Shown piece by piece: positions 36,197 through 48,999 of a stretch of DNA of 64,000 bases. The notes under the pieces were generated by a model that ran no database searches, had not been told where the DNA came from, and saw nothing but the letters and a program-made list of their open reading frames with translations. The stretch's first letter is position 1. Each line of letters starts with the position of its first letter. The translations under genes were made by a program, and so were the position numbers. This stretch comes from Mixophyes australis (taxonomy: Eukaryota > Chordata > Amphibia > Anura > Limnodynastidae), in NCBI GenBank assembly GCA_036250195.1, contig JAVHZZ010000004.1:141435729-141499728 (forward strand). Direction: 5' to 3'.

Positions 36197-36199
<3 letters not shown>
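35463..36199 (+). pseudogene. L1-like LINE fragment and flank
   Basis: About 35740-35930 translates in pieces to L1-type ORF2 sequence after the catalytic block: GRGRSFHG, then a decayed VILSR and NILPRVLYLF-like stretch. The rest is AT-rich with no clear signal. It is a very short, decayed fragment. Confidence 0.45.

Positions 36200-36228
<29 letters not shown>
36200..36228. repeat. (TA)n microsatellite
   Basis: About 14 TA units directly before the first copy of the Penelope target duplication. Confidence 0.9.
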
Positions 36229-36231
<3 letters not shown>

Positions 36232-36770
36232 AACAGAAGACAGGCAGGGCGCCTCAATGTGTATTACCACTTGTATAGTATAAATGGATGTAATATCATG
36301 CGTACCATAAGGTATTGATAGGTCGTCTAGTCAGATAAGGAGGATCCTCTTCATAAATTGTTCCTCCCAGTTGGTAAAATAATGGACAATGCAGGAAACA
36401 GAATACAACATAGGGTAGTATTGTCAGGATGTGTAATCACACCACCTGTGAGATATATACCACCTATGGGACTTCCTTATCGTGCAAAAACACATATGCC
36501 CAGAAATCAACAATTATGATATATAGGACACCCGTGTGTACCAGCCCCAAAAAAAGGGTATAGAAATATAAACTGCGTACCAGATGGTCTCTTCAAACTG
36601 GCATAAAATCAATCCTTTGAAGGATCAGTTGTATAGTCCCTCTCTTCAAATCTCAGTCATTGGCAGCAATAATGACAAGAAAGGAGGTGTAAAAAGTACA
36701 ATACCGCTTTATTAAAAAAATAAATATATGCACTTACATCAAGGAGTGCAGATAGATGTTAAGGTAGTGG

Positions 36771-36815
36771 GCTCAACGCGTTTCGTCCCTGTAAAAACGG
36801 GACTTCATCAGGAGC
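36771..36815 (-). ncRNA. Hammerhead-ribozyme motif of the PLE
   Basis: On the minus strand: stem I GCTC/GAGC, the core CTGATGA, stem II GTCCC/GGGAC with a pyrimidine-rich loop, GAAA, a very short stem III (AC/GT) and the final T before GAGC. Self-cleaving hammerheads with short stem III are known in the terminal repeats of Penelope-like elements (established knowledge). One extra A lies between CTGATGA and stem II, so activity is uncertain. No second copy is seen at the other end of the element. Confidence 0.7.
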
Positions 36816-37778
36816 AGGAGAACAGCAGATACCTATACCGCTACATTGCCGGCTTTAAATAGAGCCCGGACGCCATCTTGGCGCATGCGCAGATGCCGCC
36901 ACTTACTGCGCATGCGTCAGAACAACTTTATTTATATTCACAAAAACGGAACAATAGTCCCTCATATGCAGCGTAACAATCCAGTGGGGCCACCCATATA
37001 CCCCTCAACAGACACCAACAAAATATCGAGATATCTGCTCTCATTAGTCACGCCATACAGTAAAAGGATATGGTTACACATGTTACATAATCCCCATAGC
37101 GCCAGCAAAATCAGTAATATAACATCCAATACAAAAAATTAAAAACAATTATGCATAATGTGATGCACAATATATAAAACATATACAGAAAACACATATA
37201 TACATGCACATACATAATCACATATAACCTAATCAAATCTGTCAAACAGTGGGTTAATCTATATCCATATACCTAACCTCAAATCTGGTGACAATATATC
37301 AGATACAGATACCAATTTTTGTAACTTAGTACATATCATCAACCTGACCAAGCATTAATATCTTAATATTATGGGATAACACCCACTAGTTATATCTCTG
37401 TGCCTTGACTATAGTGATCAATAAGAGCAATAAAATTAATAAATCCAATACCACCCAAAAATTAACATCCTGATAATGGACCCAATATAGTGACTGTACC
37501 TTCTAAGATATTATATGTTTACCAATGTGTAAACCAGAAAGCCTATGATAGGGGGGAGGGAAAGGAGGGGGGAGGGGAAATAGGAGATGGAAAAAGTGAA
37601 AACCCACTTATGTTGCCTATTGTATCTTATGGCTATATAGTGAAAAACAATTCCTAGGACTCATTATATTGCAACCAATGTGTAACCCTGGAAAAAGTAA
37701 CGAACTGCACCACAATGGATAACAGTATGGAAAAATGTTTAGAACTACAGAAAATGTCAAGGAACCCCAACTACCAGA

Positions 37779-40700
37779 CTACAAGAAGGGGGCCAGCTCA
37801 TAATTCTCATTGAGTCCAGCTGGAGTCATAGTGCCTAATTGAAAAATCCAAAACATTTCTCGCTGAGAAAGTTTACGCTGTAGATCTCCTCCCCTTGAAT
37901 TGAGAACTACTCTTTCCAGAGCCATAAATTTGAGGTGTTTTGGATCCCTATTATGGTTTAATGCAAAATGTCTGGAAACTGAATGACTTTGAACTCCATT
38001 CTTGATGTTCCGGATGTGCTCCTGGATACGTAATTTTAGAAGTCGTTTGGTCTTACCAACGTACTTCAATTTACAAGGGCATTCCAACATATAAATAACG
38101 GAGGTTGTTAAACAATCCATCCGCTGTTTAACATTAAATTTTTTACTGTTGTCATGATTGTAAAAAAAGTTTACCGCTGGATTCATGTACTGACATACAT
38201 TACAATGAGTGCATTTGACTGATCCTATCCTATCAGGTATAAAACTAGAGGATCTCACAGTGGGTTTCTTATTAGAAAGTGGACTTGGAGCTACCAGTTC
38301 CTTCAAACTACGACTTTTCCGAAATATTAAAAGTGGTTTGTCCGGAAGTATTGTGGAGAGAATAGGATCTCTTTGCAGGATACCCCAATGTTTATTTATA
38401 GTTGACCTAACCAGATGTTCTCCACTATTAAATTCCGTGATAAACGGTATGATTTCCTCTTTCTCTGATTTAGTAGTATATCTTAAAGTTTCAGTCCTAT
38501 CCTTTTTGTTGATTTTATCAGTAGCCTCATTGAGAACTTTTTGTGGGTATCCCCTTTCTTTAAAACGATCGACATAAATGCTGAGTTGTTGCTTAAAATC
38601 AGTATTGTGACTGCAATTCCTTTTTATTCTATTAAACTGGGAATACGGAATATTATCCTTCCATCTTCTCTGATGACAGCTATTATAGTGTAGGTAGCTG
38701 TTTGTGTCAACAGGCTTGATATAGTTTTTGGTAATCACTTGTGTATCGTTAGATGTTAACACAAGGTCCAGATATTCCACTTGTATATTACTTATGTTGG
38801 CTGTAAATTTAAGATTATACTCATTCCTACCAATATACTCAAGGAATTCCTCAAATTCATCACAAGTACCAATCCAAATGAGTAGAATGTCGTCTATATA
38901 ACGTTTGTATAACTTAATTTTATCTGAAAAAGGATTGAGTTGATATATATACTTAGCTTCCCAGCTTCCCATGTGAAGATTGGCGAAGCTGGGTGCAAAA
39001 GTGGTACCCATGGCTGTACCCCATGTTTGAAGATAGAACGTATCCAGAAAATTAAAATAATTATGAGAAAGTATAAATTGAATAAGATCACATAGAAAAT
39101 CTCTGTGTTCTATTGAGATAGAGCTGTCCTGACTTAAAAACTCTCTACAGGATTCAATACCCTTCTCATGTTGTATAGAGGTATAGAGGGATTGTACGTC
39201 AATAGTAAGCCAATGGTAGCTATTATCCCACACAAAGTCTTGTAGTATCTGTAAGATACTCGTCGTGTCCTTGAGATATGAATTCAGAGAATTAACATAT
39301 TTTCTAAGAAAAAAATCTATATATTTAGACGAATTGCAGGTAAGGGAATCAATACCCGAAATTATCGGTCTCCCTGGTGGCTTCAACAAATCCTTATGTA
39401 TTTTAGGGAGGTAATAAAAAGTTGGAGTAACCGGACAAGATGTAAATAAAAACTGAAACTCCTCTTTGGTCAAGATGTTATCGTGGAGCCCTTTTAATAG
39501 TAGCTCCTTTATATCAGAGATATAATCAGTGGTTGGATCTCTATCTAATTTTTTATAAGACAGATGATCCCCCAATAATCTATTGGCCTCCGTCACATAG
39601 TCTGATTTATTTAAAATAACAGTGCCCCCTCCCTTATCGGCCTGCTTAATGACAATGTTACTATTGGATTGTAGTTTTTCCAAAGCCTGTTTTTCATACT
39701 GGGTCAGATTCCCATGTCTCTTTTTCTTATGATTGGTACGACATAGATCTTGTATGACTAAATCCTGAAAAATATGTATATAGTTACTCTTAGATTCTAA
39801 GGGATAAAACTTAGAAGTCAATCTCATGCCTGATTTAGATGATAAATTATGGTTTTCCTCATAATTTTTGAGGCTAGTCATGTCCTTCCTTGCAAAGTGT
39901 CTTTTTAAAGTCAATTTACGAACAAATTTATGTACATCTATATATGCCTGGAACTTGTTAAGATGACTAGTGGGAGCAAAAGAGAGACCCTTATTTAATA
40001 CAGATATTTCAGACTTCGACAATTGATGTTCAGATAAATTAAAAATACCCTTTTTTCTTAGCTCATTGTTGGAGGTTACAAGAATCTTTTTTTGTGAATT
40101 CTGGATTCCCCCTCTTCTACCTCGTCGTCTATGTATCTCCTTTTTAGGGGGGAGGCTACCCTTGTATTTTCCTTGCAACGGGTCTTGTAATGTAACAGCT
40201 TTTCTCGTCTGGAAGGACCCGGAGATAAAAAAATCATCCGTCTCACTTTCAGATACTGAGAGAGTAGAATACCTATTCCTGAGTTGGGGTTCAAAGTGAA
40301 CTTGTTTATTCAATTTGGGACTAGATGACATAGTCCCCCTTCCCACTGGAACCTTGTTCCATTTGTTAGTGGAGGCTCTTTGGGATAATTCACCATATGA
40401 GGATTTGTGATTGGTTTTAAATTTAGACCATTTTTTTATTTTTGCTTGTGCGTAATCTCTTTTGTCTCTCTGGAATTTACGCTCTTTAGTTCTAATCACA
40501 TCCGCTTCAATCCTATCTAGTTTTTGTTAAGTACAACCTCATTGGCTTTAAAGTTTTCATTTTCCCTGAATGGTTGTAAAATGAGTTCTTTGGCCTCTAG
40601 TTCTTTTTCAACATCCTTAAAAATGTTAGTTTTTTCAAGTATGATTAACTTGATTAATTTCAATGAACAGTCATGTAATATATTATCCCATTCCTTAATA

Positions 40701-40951
40701 AAAGTATGGTTTTCCTGTCCGAACGTGGGTGTTTTATTGAGTCTAAGACCCCGAGGGATTCTATTGACCTCCAGGTAGGACTGTAAACATTTAATGTCCC
40801 ACCATGCTTTCGTTTCCTTAACCAACAATTTCTCAATATCCCAAAACAGTTGATCAAGCTCATCATTCTTATTAATGTTCTCAATATTATCATCAAAAAT
40901 CTTTTGACTGCAATCTTTTCTCTGATTGAATCTATTGGTTGATTTCCACAT
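37779..40951 (-). pseudogene. PLE reverse transcriptase / GIY-YIG endonuclease, one frameshift
   Basis: The protein copies PLE RNA and nicks the target. A 144-codon N-terminal part (40951-40517) and a part of about 906 codons (to 37779) lie in different frames. The switch falls in a run of five A (minus strand) near 40525. One more A would join them, so a single 1-base deletion or a sequencing error in a homopolymer explains the break. Visible motifs are KQADKGGGTVIL and YLPKIHKD (RT), WLTIDVQSLYTSI, TAMGTTFAPSFANL, the catalytic YIDDILLIW (near 38895), and the C-terminal GIY-YIG domain VIYMLECPCKLKYVGKT with RIQEH (38000-38110). Two Cys-rich motifs precede GIY-YIG (KCTHCNVC). Length is normal for PLEs. 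Confidence 0.92.
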
Positions 40952-41177
40952 TGTCCTAATCTATATGGAAAACGTGAGTATTGAGCAGCCTATATCAAAT
41001 AACCAAAGTAATGAAAAAACAAACAAACAGATATATAAAATGGCGCTCACAACCACAATGTAGTCACAGTATTGTAATATAGTAGGCAGCAGAAAAGTTC
41101 CAGATGTAAAATAGCTCAAGTATGAGCGGCAGCCACGATATCCTGTAGCCAGATGGTTAATCCGGAAATGAAGACAC

Positions 41178-41852
41178 TGTAACAGAAGACAGGCTAATGA
41201 TTATATGTACACTTCAGTGATATTCAAGGTTCAGGTTATAGGAAAGGTATCATGCCTAGTATCATAATAAAACCCTATCTACCAGCAGCTGTCCGGTTCC
41301 ATCGCCAAAGAGATCGCATATTGCATACTCTAGTTATTGATGTTAGGGAATAAACCTTTGTATGATGCTGGCTATGAAATGTTAATTTACTGAGATGTAA
41401 CTGGAGCTTTGGCGGGAAGAAAGGAGCTCATCCCCTGGAGAGACGACCCCCACCTTTGGATTCCTTAGATTGAATCAGCCTATGACTTGTTTAGCCTGGA
41501 CCAATCTGATGTCTGGACCTATAGAAGCAAGCTACGTCATCTCTATTGTTCACTGTAACACTGTACTGTATATATAATAGCTGCACCCCCACCAGCCTCA
41601 GACTTCACTGATCACAGTATTCAAGGGTGAATCACTGTCCAGAGGTGCCCATGGTTAGCGCAGCGAGCGCATGCGATAGCAGCGGTATGTATGTATCTTT
41701 TGGTATTGGTTGTACTGTACTGTATCATAATATAATAATGTATTGAATTGTTGACTATTTACATCTGCTAAAATAAATCACTTTGTGCGTTAGAAACACA
41801 ATACAATCGCTTGTGCAATGCTTATTTGAAAACAATAGAATTACTTTAATAA
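41178..41852 (+). repeat. Retrovirus-like 5' LTR (probable)
   Basis: It starts TGTAACAG just after the PLE. A TATA-like stretch TGTATATATAATAG (41566-41580) is followed some 190 bp later by AATAAA (41772-41777), giving U3-R-U5 order. The end is not certain: TGGGGGCT at about 41854 matches the first 8 bases of the primer site used with tRNA-Pro, after which the match fails. The 3' LTR is outside the window, so the limits cannot be confirmed by comparison. Confidence 0.55.
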
Positions 41853-42334
41853 TTTGGGGGCTGGAAGGTGAGTTACGTTATCGGCAGGTATGCAACGCTT
41901 ATGGTATTCGGTTCCTCAACAAAGGGTGGATTGACGGACGCGTCGCATACGGGAAAAATTGCAATGTGTTTAAGACCTGTGGTTCACTTTGTGTTGTGAA
42001 ACTGAATGTCCGCTGTTGCATAGACTGAAGGAACGCTAATTTGAATCTAGGAACAAGAAAGAAAAATGTTTCTTTTTATTGTCGTTTTGCGTTTTAAAGG
42101 GTATTGCATTGCATAGAGTATGTGTACTTCCGGTATTGTTGCCACGTGTGTAAACAGTCATGATCATAGTCTGTTATATATGCATAGTGTAATCACTTGG
42201 TTAAATCTCTGAAAAGATAGTGCCATTGTTTGGGAAATTTATTTTCTGTACAGAAAACAAAGGTTATGTGTGTGTATGTGAATGTTATTTATACATAAAG
42301 GCAAAAGTATACTGGTAACGGAATATAAGTTTTG

Positions 42335-42684
42335 TTCGCACGCTCAATGCTAATCACGACGCTTACTGATAAATTTGAGCGGTGCGAATCGACCGCATGG
42401 TAAGGCCGTGATTGAGTATTGAGAGGGCAGCGGGGTTGTTCACGCGCTCAGTGCTAGTCACGACGCTTACTGTGACCGCATGGTAAGGCCGTAATTGAGT
42501 ATTGAGAGGGCAGCGGGGTTGTTCACGCGCTCAGTGCTAGTCACGACGCTTACTGTGACCGCATGGTAAGGCCGTGATTGAGTATTGAGAGGGCAGCGGG
42601 GTTGTTCACGCGCTCAGTGCTAGTCACGACGCTTACTGTGACCGCATGGTAAGGCCGTGATTGAGTATTGAGAGGGCAGCGGGG
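42335..42684 (+). repeat. 83-bp tandem repeats in proviral leader
   Basis: Three near-identical 83-bp units (about 42435-42684) contain GTTCACGCGCTCAGTGCTAG, GACCGCATGGTAAGGCCGTG and GAGAGGGCAGCGGG. A more diverged, longer unit precedes them (42335-42434) and a degenerate one follows at 42890-43005. They lie between the LTR and gag, where retroviral leaders carry packaging and dimerisation structures. Confidence 0.8.
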
Positions 42685-44456
42685 AATTGTTGAAAATTGA
42701 TAGCGCTTTGGTTCAGGTGTGTCTGACGGGGCATGGTAAAAAAGGTGACCTGACAACAAAAGTTCTGTTCTAAGGCTGAGCAGGATATAAAGAAACCTTT
42801 GTGTGAGTGGTGTTCTGTTCTAACATAGAGCAGGTGATAAAGAGACACCACAGAGTATGCATGGCATACTCGAAGCGAAAATAACAGGTTTTCGCGGCAT
42901 TCCCAGATATTAATCGCAAAGCTTACTGATAGTTAGTATCCGTTAGCGGTGAGATCGGACCGCATGGTTCATTTAGTGCAGCCGTGATTGCGACTTGGGA
43001 GATGTGGGAGGAAATACGCTGCAACCACTGATATTCTTGATTGATATCGGTTGCTAACAGTGGTAAAGTACACAAACTAGGAAAGGCATTGATATTTTTA
43101 AGGGGACGTACCTGTTGAAACCAACCACGGATAAAAATCTCTAGTAGGTTATGTTTGAAAGGAGAACAGGTAAAAAGTCTTTTTGTGTAGCGTTGAGAAA
43201 TAGGTTGTTTTTACAATGGATACGAAGCAAACGCTAGAGATAGTTCATGTTGTGCTGCCTAATGAATGGCCGGATGGTTCGGCGAAGTATGTTATGTATA
43301 ATAAATACGGTGCGTATGCTACGGCATACTGCGACAAATGGGTCAAGATGACCCGGGAGTGTGTGAAACCGTTCGCAAACATAGGTAGTTTCGAGGCAGA
43401 GGTGTTAAATAATGTTAGAGATAAAGTACGGTTGATTAAATCAACAAGAACGAGAATTGAACATGATGACTGTTTAAAATTGTGGCAACAAGAAGGGTAC
43501 ACGTGGCAAGGGAGTGCGTGCTCAGCGGAAGCAGGCGTGGCGCAAATCGCACGCACAACTGAAGTGAGCGTTGCAAAGCATGGAGAACTGAGCGCATGCG
43601 TGCCCTCGCAGCCAAATGCGATTGAGGTGATAGGTACAGCCAATACCAAAAATGTTAAAAATGTAATGAGTAAGTTGTATGATGTCTTAAGTAATGTTTT
43701 AGAGGAAGAAGATGTGCCCACAGTCATTTCAGCCATTGCCCATGCCAGTAACATACACGGACAAGGAAAGGGAATGGTTCCACCAGCAGGGGCAGCGGCT
43801 GAAATCGGTGAGAATAATGTAAAGGTTATCAAAGGGGGAGACATTCATTGTACTGCAACAGCGATTCCAGCAACTAGTTCAGAACATAGTGATTTGGTAG
43901 GCTTATATCCTGTCCGCACAACAGAAATTCCCAATGGGAAAGCGGACAGAGATGGTGTAGTTCCCATGAAACAGGTAGCAATGTATTTTCCATGGACTAA
44001 GACGGAACTATTTACAATTATGTCTGATTTCCCTGATCCTAGAATAGATTTGGCCAAGTGTCAGAAATTTATTAGACATTTAGGTAATGCACATGAGCCT
44101 ACTAATACAGATTGGCGAGTGTTGTTTAAAGCTTGTCTTCCTCTCGATACTGATATACAAAAGTTCATTAAGGATTATAGGTTGGAGAAGGATAAACCCT
44201 TAACTGAGGATGACAATCAGGATAATATTGGACGTATAATCACAGAGTTGGCCATATATTTTCCAGTGACAATGGAATGGGGCAAAACATACACCATCAA
44301 ATAAAAAGGTAATGAGATTACAACTGATTATTTTTCTAGGGCTCTAGCGGCCATGATTAAGTACACAGGAATATCAGATATAAGGGTAAATCTACATTAC
44401 AGGGAGATAGCTGTTGCAGTACTAATGGACGGCTTCCGGGAGGATCTAAGAACCTG

Positions 44457-44497
44457 GGGCCCGATTCATCAAAGTTCGCAAACGCATACGCATCTGC
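44457..44497 (+). repeat. Left terminal inverted repeat
   Basis: This 41-bp sequence is the exact reverse complement of 60101-60141. It includes TTCGCAAACGCATACGC. Confidence 0.95.
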
Positions 44498-45276
44498 CTT
44501 GCATACTTTGAGTGACGTAAACCGAAATAAGCACCTCAAACAGCAAAAACACACCCCCATGTGGTCTAAGTGACGGAAATAAGCAGCGCAAACGTTAGAA
44601 AACACACCCACCTGCGGATCTTTAAACATGCTACACGCATAAGCGACGGCTCTCAACTGATTGACGACAAGCCAAGCAATGCAAACCTCACGCCCACTGT
44701 GAGAGGGACCAACAGTTTGTTTACACACAACACAACATAAATGCCTGGGGCTTATTTTTACGACATAGCTCTCTACTCATTAATCACTGACAAATAACAA
44801 TGATGTGCAACACTCTGGACGGTTGTTTTTCCTTTGCTACTAATTAACCTAATACACACTTGTAAAAAACACATTGCTCACGATCTGTGTTTAGGATTTC
44901 TTCGATTTCAAGTCGCCGTATAGTATGCAAAATGCATGCACATGGCTACATTAAAAACACATGAATAACGAATGTATTAAAATGTATGTGGTGTGAATAC
45001 ATCTTTGCCTTTTCAGCAAAATGAATGCATAGCATACTCTTCCATAAAGGATACACACAAGAGTGTATACAACCTCCACACAGAGGAAGGGTTTCTGTCT
45101 GGATTACAACTCAGGAATGACTGTATGCAAATGGGGACAGCTACCCGCTACCCCAACCTGAGACATGAAAATACACAAACAACACCAACAATACAGCATG
45201 CGTGCTACACAGACACCTCACACTTAATACTACTCTACATTATTCACACAAATTACTTACAAAATACCAATATCAC

Positions 45277-45340
45277 AGGTAGCTCACTGGTTAGCACTTT
45301 GGACTCACAACACAGCAGACATGAGTTCAAATACTGAGCA
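45277..45340 (+). repeat. tRNA-derived SINE fragment
   Basis: Box A-like TAGCTCACTGGTTAGCAC and box B-like GAGTTCAAATACTG are spaced as in a tRNA head, but no clover-leaf closes. It lies between the left terminal repeat and the end of the minus-strand MYB gene. Confidence 0.5.
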
Positions 45341-46227
45341 TACCCATAACTAATGTGTGGACTGGAATCATTATCCTAACAAGAAATGGGACACAATGCT
45401 TTCTTTTTTTATTTTGCATTTGTTATACATGCTCAACCATATTGTAAAATATGCCCTCTGATTTATACTGTATTGAAAGTAAATATTTATTTGGAGGGAA
45501 AATCCAAGAAGCCTCACGGCCTATACTTCACATGCACAGTATTAGGTGCATGCTGACATTGAGTATTCTAAATGGACTAAGAGGGGGGGGGGGTGTTGTA
45601 GGTGACAGCTTCCTTGGAGGTAAATGCAACATTGTCAGCAAATAGACTTTCATCTGGATCCATGGCGTACACGTTATGTCATGTACTCAGCTTTATCCAA
45701 ACAGGCCGCTCTCCATACTCCAGGACCATGGTCCTTTGCCTCGCTTGCACTTCTGCCTTACACCATTGACGCCACTTCTGGGTACACTTTAGAGGTTCTC
45801 TTCAATGTGTGACTGGCTTTGCTCTGATACTTGAACGTTACCTTGGACTATCACTACAATGACATATGTATTTGGGGGAATTGGTAACTAGCTAGAGCGT
45901 TTGACATTTTTGGATTTTATCTTGCACACAGGGCCTACAGATGCAATACCTCTTATAGGGGTGGCTTGTTCGTGGAGGGCACATGTTACTTTTGGATTAC
46001 ATGCAAACAGCTAAAGAAATCCTTTTGTGTTTTACAAATGATGTTATAAGCAAAACATCTTTCTTCATTACTCTTTTCGGACTATTATATATACCCACAT
46101 GTTGTGTAATGAGATGAATAAAGACACACACACCAAGGTTTGTTTTTTTATAAAGTTATATATTTTTAAAACGCAACAATGTTTTCAAACTATTTACATA
46201 TACATCAGAGAACAAATAAATAAATTA

Positions 46228-48999
46228 TCATCGAAATGAGGCCCAGTAGGCCAATTTAAAACGAAGGTTGCCTACAATATTTCCAATATGTACGTGGAGG
46301 CCTTCCAGGTCCTCCACAATTTGACCCATGTGGGCCATCAGTTCTGCTGCGGTGGGTGGTGGTGGAGGCCAATTGCCAGCTTCCTCAGTGGGTGCTGAAA
46401 GAAATCAGAAATTAAACATTACATACATGGATACATATTTCATCAAACAGACAGGATTTACTAGAGATGTTTACTGTTACATTACTTTCAAAACTTAGGC
46501 CTCTGGCCACAAAACCATTTGCACGCACATTAGACATTGAGAAGGCATTCGAATCAATGTACTAAATTCTGGTGAGCCACGGGAAGAGGGCCATGTACAG
46601 GGTTGTCTTATCCAGCATTATTGGCCCCAGGTCTATGCACTACATGGGCCACTACCTATACAATCACTCACAGGAATTCCAACGATTTTGGTGTATATTA
46701 GATTTTATAAACAAGTCATTAATATACTGACGAGTTGACCAGGCTAGCGGCCACATTTTTTTGCCCAATGCCCTGCGTGCCCATGTGTTAAGATGGCTAT
46801 GGCTGTGGTTTGAGTGTTTAATGCGCCTAAAATGTATAGGCAGATATTATAAGTGTTCAACCTGTGGCATTTAAGGCACCATTTAATCAACATATGTCAC
46901 AGCAGGGATTATGTACAAGTATAATGCACATGTCAATCTTATATAACTATGTCCATATCTTATCCCAAATACTTACAATCTTCCAACTCCACTGCCTCTT
47001 GGCTGCCCGATGTGGAGTCCGCTAAATCCTGGGGCTCCCGGTCAGCCTGCTCCTCGTCCTCCTCCACTGCTGCTGCCACTGGCACCGGCACTGCCACCGC
47101 CTCCTCCTCCTCCTGCTCCTCCACTGCCATTGCCACTGGCACCGCCTCCTCCTCCTCCTCCTCCACTGCCACTGGCACCGCCTCCTCCTCCGACACTGCC
47201 ACTGCCACTGGCACCGCCTCCTCCTCCTCCTCCGACACTGCCACTGCCACTGGCACCGCATTCTCCTCCTCCTCCGATGACAGTGGCACTGCCACCGCCA
47301 CTGGCTGCTGCTCCTCCTCCTCCTCCTCAGCTGCCTGCGCCTCGAGCAATGCCCTGCGGCGTTGGCGGCGTTCCCAGCGTGCCCGGTCTGTTTGAAAAAA
47401 GGAAATATAAACAAAAGGACATGTTAACACAATCACCATTTGAAAAAACTTATAGTATTTAGACAATCAGGTGATCATACATATTTAATCAACTTTACAT
47501 TGTCAGCAGGCATAAATATTTGCTACTAACAATGCAAGGAGGTAAACATGATGAACACAAAGCATTTCACATAACTTGTCAGCCCAGCACAGTGGTCTAG
47601 TGGTTAGCACGTCTGCCTCACAGAACTGGGGTCAGGAGTTCAACTCCCTGATGATAGTTTCATATGTGTGGAGTTTGGAGGCTTGCTCCATATTTGCATG
47701 TGTTGTCTACCACACTCCCCAAACATACTACTGGCCGCCAAAATTAGGTTTTGTTCACATTTGGCCGTAGTATGTTTTTTTCATGTAGGTGCTTTTAAGT
47801 CATCAAACTCCCTTGGCCCTGGTCAATTAGTTCTCTCTTTACAGGACCACCGAATTAGTGGATGGAGGTCAAAAAGCTTTGAATGTTGAGTATACTTTGG
47901 AAATCACCCTTTGTTGGGAGTACCTTACAGTCTAAAAGAGTCTAAATAGGCAGTTAAGTAATGATTGATTAGCTATATCTAGCACACTATCTAATCTGTT
48001 TGCATCTTATGGGAGCTTGCAAAAATCAGTCTAAACACTAAGGTGTTTTGTCTTTGAAACGTGCCTTTTAAATCTTGACCCAATAATGACAACACATCTT
48101 CCACTCCAAAATGTTTTTAAGGTTAGACTAGCAAGTTACAGCACTCGGGTCAAGACTTAGAATGCCTGATTTCCTAAACCACACTTATTGGTAAAAATTG
48201 TCACACAAAAACATTTAGGGCAGTAAATGGATAGCACACAAATTTAGGACACAGGAGCCAAAGCTTATTGGGTGCACTGGAAGGGGCATGACCTTTATAG
48301 TGTGCTTGCACATTGTTATATAGGCCATGTCAGCTGTTTAGGGTGAACATATTTACAAACATATAGGGCCTGATTCATGAAGGATCCTTAACTTGAGAAA
48401 CTTCTTATTTCAGTCTCCTGGACAAAACCATGTTACATTGCAAGGGGTGCAAATTAGTAATCTGTTTTGACCATAAATTAAATACTGACTGTTTTTTCAT
48501 GTAGCACACAAATATCAACTTTAAACTTCCGTGTACAAATAATCTATCAAGTATCTGTGTGCTAAATGAAAAAACAGTCAGTATTTAACTTATGTGCAAA
48601 ACAGAACACTAATTTGCACCCCTTGCATTGTACCATGGTTTTGTCCAGGAGACTGAAATAAGAAGTTTCTCAAGTTAAGGATCCTTCATGAATCAGTACC
48701 ATAGAGCAAATATATATATATATGTTGACTTTTTTTTTGCGATTAGTAGAGAACTCACTTATTCTGATCTCCCTACGGAGCTCCTCCAGAAGCTGGGGCT
48801 GGCGGCGCCGGAGATCGCTCCACCGCCGTTGGAGCTGAACGGTGCTCCGCCGAATGTTGTATCGGAGGCGGAGGTGTCTGCGGACCCTTTGATAGGCCCG
48901 AACCTTCACCTCGTTGGACACATACCGTCCAGAGGGTACATTGTCCATACCCTCTGCAAGGACTCTCAGCTCACGCCTGCTGAAAATTGCAGCCCTCAT
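46228..48999 (-). CDS. MYB/SANT-like protein, minus-strand gene of the 15.7-kb element
   Basis: Three exons with canonical splice sites: 48999-48759, 47387-46977 and 46394-46228, together 819 nt or 272 residues, all phases matching. Exon 1 encodes a MYB/SANT-like domain (FSRRELRVLAEGMDN, VQLQRRWSDLRRR, LLEELRREI), the trihelix form used by Harbinger MYB proteins to bind DNA and escort transposase. The start at 48999 is chosen because MRAAIFSRREL opens directly on the domain; an in-frame Met further upstream at 49155 is possible. Exon 2 is low-complexity, with runs of Glu and PVAVAV, and exon 3 ends in a short helical segment (MAHMGQIVEDLEGL). It is divergent to the gene at 50312, sharing a 1.3-kb upstream region. 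No nonsense codon or shift is seen. Function in trans is inference. Confidence 0.85.
47583..47950 (+). repeat. tRNA-derived SINE in intron 1
   Basis: Box A-like GTGGTCTAGTGGTTAGCAC and box B-like GAGTTCAACTCC are followed by GTGTGGAGTTTGGAGG and a decayed body. Same family as at position 50. It lies in the first intron of the minus-strand MYB gene, antisense to it. Confidence 0.65.
48366..48700. mobile_element. 335-bp palindromic MITE in intron 1
   Basis: It starts GGGCCTGATTCATGAAGGATCC and is almost fully self-complementary around 48530. Matching arms include AACTTCTTATTTCAGTCTCC and GGAGACTGAAATAAGAAGTT. ATA flanks it (48363-48365 and 48701-48703). The last bases of its right end are mutated. 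The terminal motif matches that of the large host element. Confidence 0.85.

Larger units (their letters stand above)
36246..41177 (-). mobile_element. Penelope-like element (PLE)
   Basis: A 4.9-kb retroelement on the minus strand with a reverse transcriptase plus GIY-YIG endonuclease protein. TGTAACAGAAGACAGGC occurs on both sides (36229-36245 and 41178-41194) and is taken as a 17-bp target duplication. The 3' region (36246-37778) holds a hammerhead-ribozyme motif. The element sits at the very start of a retroviral-type LTR. Confidence 0.85.

Noticed and set aside
43245..43844. 199-codon minus-strand frame
   Set aside because: Shadow of the gag frame on the other strand.
46949..47462. Plus-strand frames rich in Pro or Ser
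   Set aside because: They are shadows of the Glu- and Val-rich second exon of the minus-strand MYB gene.
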